Positions 6,980 through 9,376 of a stretch of 9,376 bases of DNA are shown piece after piece; position 1 is the first letter of the stretch; each line of letters begins with the position of its first letter. The notes below the pieces were generated by a model that made no database searches, was not told where the DNA came from, and saw only the letters and a program-made list of their open reading frames with translations. The DNA is from Deltaproteobacteria bacterium (GTDB lineage: Bacteria > Desulfobacterota > DAOWNY01). A program made the translations under genes and the position numbers. Location: assembly GCA_030642325.1 (NCBI GenBank), contig DAOWNY010000061.1, positions 1 to 9,376 of the forward strand, in the 5' to 3' direction.

Positions 6980-8362
6980 CTATCCCATTAAGACATGGAG
7001 ATTTGCCATGGAAATACCACTTAGCATTGCCCCCACAATCCCCAGGAAGCCTTGGTCGGTCCCGCAAATAAACAGATTATCCAAATGGGTCCGGCCGTCT
7101 TTGATTTTATCGGGAGCACCATAGGGCGCCCCGTTTAAGTGGCCGGTATACTTATGGATCGTTTTAGGAGTAAAGATGTCGACTGCCTTTATTGAACTGC
7201 GAAAGTCCGGTATTATTTTCGCCACCTCTTTTAAGGTTGCTTCAAGACATTCAGTCTTCTGAATCCGATAATCCTCCTCATCCAACCCATCCCAAAGTTC
7301 AAAATTTGCCATGTTGGTTATTCTGATTATACCTTCCGGCAAAGGCTTATCAAATAGAAAGTTATTGGGACAACAGATAACTCCGCTGGAGATATCAGCT
7401 AAGCCAACAGGTTTTTGATAAACAAATTCATTTGAATTATTATAAAAGGTGATGGTGGTATCATACCCCTTTTTGGTCGGCTCCGTGTCAAGAATGAGAA
7501 TAAATTCCATAAATGAAAGTTGTCCCTCTCTTGTTTTCACTTTTGAAGGATCAAGGCCGGACAAAAGCTGCATCGTCTCAAGATAGCCTGCCGAAGATAT
7601 TATTTTCTCACCGATCAGTTCTTCCCCGTTTTCCAGTAACACCGACTTTACCTTGTTATCAATAATCCGAATGGTTTTAACCCCCGAATTGATTCTCAGC
7701 TCACCACCGCATTCCCGATATTTCCCCACAAGGGCTTCAATTATCTTTCGAACCCCAACTTGCGGCCGGGCAAAACCTTCACACAATATACTTTTAAACA
7801 TGATGACGAATTGAGCGAACTCCACGTCATTTTCCCGGGCGCTTCCATAATACATGAGGGGACAAAATATCATCTCGATTAAAAGGGGATCGGAAAGATA
7901 AGAACTCACTACTTTCCGGGCTGATACCGGCTTTGCCGTCAGAGATAATTCATCATAGGCAAAAATCTTTTTGAGTAATTGCTGGAAGTTATCTGTCTGA
8001 GAAGGAAAATTCTCGGCAATCTCCTGAACAAAAAAATTAAAATCATTGGTGAACCTTAAACATTTATCCGGGAATCGAACCGCCGACATCTTTTGTTGAT
8101 AAAGATCAAAATCTTCAATCCGTAACCGGAGTTGCCGTAACAATTTGGGAAGAGGCGCTGACTTGATACCCTTAGGAACATAGTTGGTCACGGCATGGAG
8201 ACCAACATCCAGTTTATAACCATTAAAAGTATAAAATGAATTCAATCCCCCCACCCTGGAATGCTTCTCCAGGATACAAACTTTTTTATCAAAATAGGCC
8301 AGCCTGATGCCGGCCGCAAGCCCCGACATCCCGGCCCCGATAATGATTGCGTCATAAATCAT
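6980..8362 (-). CDS. CrtI/CrtISO/RetSat-type FAD oxidoreductase (first of pair)
   Basis: A 460-residue flavoprotein related to, but clearly different from, the next gene. The N-terminus DAIIIGAGMSGLAAG (4-18) is a Rossmann FAD site, followed by E32 in ILEKH, RVGGLNSFYTFNGY and LDVGLHAVT, a pattern typical of CrtISO and retinol saturase relatives. The C-terminus LDNLFICGTDQGFLGIVGAMLSGISMA is the second FAD contact. The catalytic direction (dehydrogenation, saturation or isomerisation) cannot be told from motifs. ATG 8362 is at the natural N-terminus, but its ribosome binding site is weak (only AAAGAAA), unlike those of its neighbours. The 176-base gap to the ACP gene is filled with short palindromes. 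Two such enzymes side by side may act in sequence or as a complex, as with paired carotenoid desaturases; this is inference. Confidence 0.85.
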   Translation of the reverse strand: MIYDAIIIGAGMSGLAAGIRLAYFDKKVCILEKHSRVGGLNSFYTFNGYKLDVGLHAVTNYVPKGIKSAPLPKLLRQLRLRIEDFDLYQQKMSAVRFPDKCLRFTNDFNFFVQEIAENFPSQTDNFQQLLKKIFAYDELSLTAKPVSARKVVSSYLSDPLLIEMIFCPLMYYGSARENDVEFAQFVIMFKSILCEGFARPQVGVRKIIEALVGKYRECGGELRINSGVKTIRIIDNKVKSVLLENGEELIGEKIISSAGYLETMQLLSGLDPSKVKTREGQLSFMEFILILDTEPTKKGYDTTITFYNNSNEFVYQKPVGLADISSGVICCPNNFLFDKPLPEGIIRITNMANFELWDGLDEEDYRIQKTECLEATLKEVAKIIPDFRSSIKAVDIFTPKTIHKYTGHLNGAPYGAPDKIKDGRTHLDNLFICGTDQGFLGIVGAMLSGISMANLHVLMG

Positions 8363-8385
8363 AATTAAATTTCTTTAAAATATAT

Positions 8386-8508
8386 GTCATGCCCGTAAAA
8401 ACCGGAATCCGGAAGTCTCGAAATTGCCGGGATTACCGGATTCCCGTCTGGGCGGGAATGACAAGCGCTTACCTTATTTCGTTATTCCTGCGTACGCGGG
8501 AATCCGGG
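8386..8508. repeat. Cluster of short GGGAAT palindromic repeats
   Basis: Three related units lie in the gap between the ACP and the first FAD oxidoreductase genes. Unit A, 8386-8412, begins GTCATGCCCG and ends ACCGGAATCCGG. Unit B, 8437-8462, contains ATTCCCG (8440-8446) paired with CGGGAAT (8453-8459) around a six-base loop, followed by GAC. Unit C has ATTCCTGCGTACGCGGGAAT (8484-8503), a loopless palindrome with one T/G mismatch. The form GTCATTCCCGC...GCGGGAATCC is a widespread type of intergenic repeat, resembling neisserial dRS3-like and REP-type units. On the transcript they would form stable hairpins that could slow exonucleases or lower expression of the genes downstream of the ACP gene. 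Confidence 0.8.
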
Positions 8509-8538
8509 CGCAGTTACCCCTGTTTATTGAGCTGATAC

Positions 8539-8790
8539 CTAAATTTCCTTCATTCTTGGTTCCAGATAATTAACTGATCCATCCAGGGTTGCAAGCTCCA
8601 TATAGTCATCTTCCGGAACTTCAACTCCATAGCGTTTCCTAAGTTCCATAATGATATCCAGGAAATCCATGGAATCCAGCTCAATCTGGTCGCGGATTCT
8701 AACGTCGCCTGTTAAGGCGCTTAAATCTTCATCCGGGACAATATCGGCAATAACCTCTAAAATAGTAGACCTTATGTCCTCTCTGGTCAT
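8539..8790 (-). CDS. Acyl carrier protein
   Basis: A small acidic carrier of 83 residues that holds growing acyl chains on a phosphopantetheine arm. The attachment site is Ser40 in ELDSMDFLDI (37-46), the usual D-S-(L/M)-(D/E) motif at the start of helix II; recognition helix II is MDFLDIIMELRKRYG and helix III follows PEDDYMELATLDGSV. The protein is a stand-alone carrier and looks like a specialised paralogue rather than housekeeping AcpP, which typically has GADSLDTVE here. ATG 8790 has GGAAGGGGG at 8799-8807, eight bases upstream, one of the strongest ribosome binding sites in the window, as expected for an abundant carrier. The spacer toward the ketosynthase (8791-8868) is very AT-rich and holds a TATAAT-like word near 8820, so a separate promoter is possible. 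Likely partners are the adjacent ketosynthase and the PPTase. Confidence 0.95.
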   Translation of the reverse strand: MTREDIRSTILEVIADIVPDEDLSALTGDVRIRDQIELDSMDFLDIIMELRKRYGVEVPEDDYMELATLDGSVNYLEPRMKEI

Positions 8791-8868
8791 AAATAATTCC
8801 CCCTTCCTTTTTAAAAAATTATAATTTATAAAATATATTAATGAGCTTGGCGCTGAATTTAGATTCTA

Positions 8869-9376
8869 TTATTCTTCAAATTTTTTTACAATAACCACCG
8901 AATTTATTCCCAACATTCCAAAGGAATTATTCAATATGTATTTTATTTTATCAGCTTTTATTGGTTCATTGATCACCAGGTTTTTGAAAGAGCAGTTGGG
9001 ATCCAAATTATCTATGTTGATGGTGGGATGCACAATCCGATCTTCGAAGGACGGCAGATTGCCCGCTATTTCCAAGGTGCCGATCGCTCCCATTGCATGG
9101 CCGATATAACTTTTTGTGTTATTAATATATACTTCCGTATTTTCACCAAAAACTTCTTTGATCGCCATGCATTCCTGGGAATCTCCCTCGCGGGTCCCCG
9201 TGGCATGGGAACTTACAATATCCATCTCTTCCGGGGATACCCCTGCTTTTTTAAGGGCAAGTCTCATGCATTCGGCCTGTCTTTTTGCATAGGGAAGAAC
9301 AAAATCAAAGGCATCGGAATTGGTGGCATGACCTACAATTTCTCCGTAAATCTTCGCTCCTCTTTTTAGGGCGTCA
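8869..9376 (-). CDS. fabF: Beta-ketoacyl-ACP synthase, FabF-like, C-terminal part
   Basis: The frame is open to the right edge, so only the last 168 residues are present; the N-terminal half with the active-site Cys is outside. The protein should condense malonyl-ACP with an acyl primer. Counting from the edge, the first catalytic His is in SSHATGT (His57) and the second in TKSYIGHAMGAIG (His93, with the conserved Lys88), as in KAS II and type II ketosynthases. AKIYGEIVG near the start and INIDNLDPNC fit the same family. The C-terminal loop that reads SFGFGGTN in FabF is here SFGMLGIN (151-158), so the gating Phe and the next Gly are replaced. The ACP gene follows 78 bases downstream. The intact histidines suggest an active condensing enzyme rather than a chain-length factor, pending the Cys. 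Confidence 0.93.
   Translation of the reverse strand, partial: DALKRGAKIYGEIVGHATNSDAFDFVLPYAKRQAECMRLALKKAGVSPEEMDIVSSHATGTREGDSQECMAIKEVFGENTEVYINNTKSYIGHAMGAIGTLEIAGNLPSFEDRIVHPTINIDNLDPNCSFKNLVINEPIKADKIKYILNNSFGMLGINSVVIVKKFEE

Noticed and set aside
8386..8508. CRISPR-like array
   Set aside because: The three palindromic units differ in sequence and length and are not separated by regular spacers.
9028..9369. Plus-strand open frame opposite the ketosynthase
   Set aside because: It is antisense to clearly conserved ketosynthase motifs, and its translation shows no recognisable domain.

Overview
The window is bacterial, moderately AT-rich, and has two parts on opposite strands. The left part (1-2137, + strand) holds housekeeping genes: the 3' end of what looks like surE, then rnc (RNase III) and era (ribosome-assembly GTPase). 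Era's G1-G3 region (GRPNVGKST, PGAQIVFLDTPGIH, KLNKYMV) reads like Desulfobacterota proteins. This is a by-eye inference; another Gram-negative phylum, such as an anammox planctomycete, is not excluded.

The right part (2459-9376, - strand, read right to left) is a fatty-acid-synthase-II-like gene set that runs off the window: a beta-ketoacyl-ACP synthase (C-terminal 168 residues only), an acyl carrier protein, two different CrtI/CrtISO/retinol-saturase-type FAD oxidoreductases, a FabG ketoreductase, a FabZ dehydratase, a divergent FabI enoyl reductase and an Sfp-type phosphopantetheinyl transferase. These cover carrier priming, condensation and the full ketoreduction-dehydration-enoyl-reduction cycle, plus two flavoenzymes that ordinary fatty acid synthesis does not use. 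The likely role is a dedicated pathway for an unusual acyl chain, with the CrtI-like pair dehydrogenating, saturating or isomerising an ACP-bound intermediate. The gene content recalls the clusters proposed for ladderane lipids in anammox bacteria, but the product cannot be read from this sequence.

Two copies of a non-coding element of about 280 bp lie in the same orientation at 2181-2458 and 5071-5347. They are about 90% alike by eye, with imperfect terminal inverted repeats like those of a MITE. They flank exactly the tightly packed fabG-fabZ-fabI-PPTase block: one end of copy 1 touches the PPTase stop codon, and one end of copy 2 touches the fabG ribosome binding site. A second repeat type, a cluster of short GGGAAT palindromes, sits between the ACP gene and the first FAD oxidoreductase gene.

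Two enzymes carry changes at mechanistically important positions. The ketosynthase has GMLG where FabF has its GFGG gating loop. The FabI-like reductase has Ile where E. coli FabI has Tyr146, while keeping the catalytic Tyr and Lys. No tRNA, rRNA, CRISPR array or transposase gene was seen.
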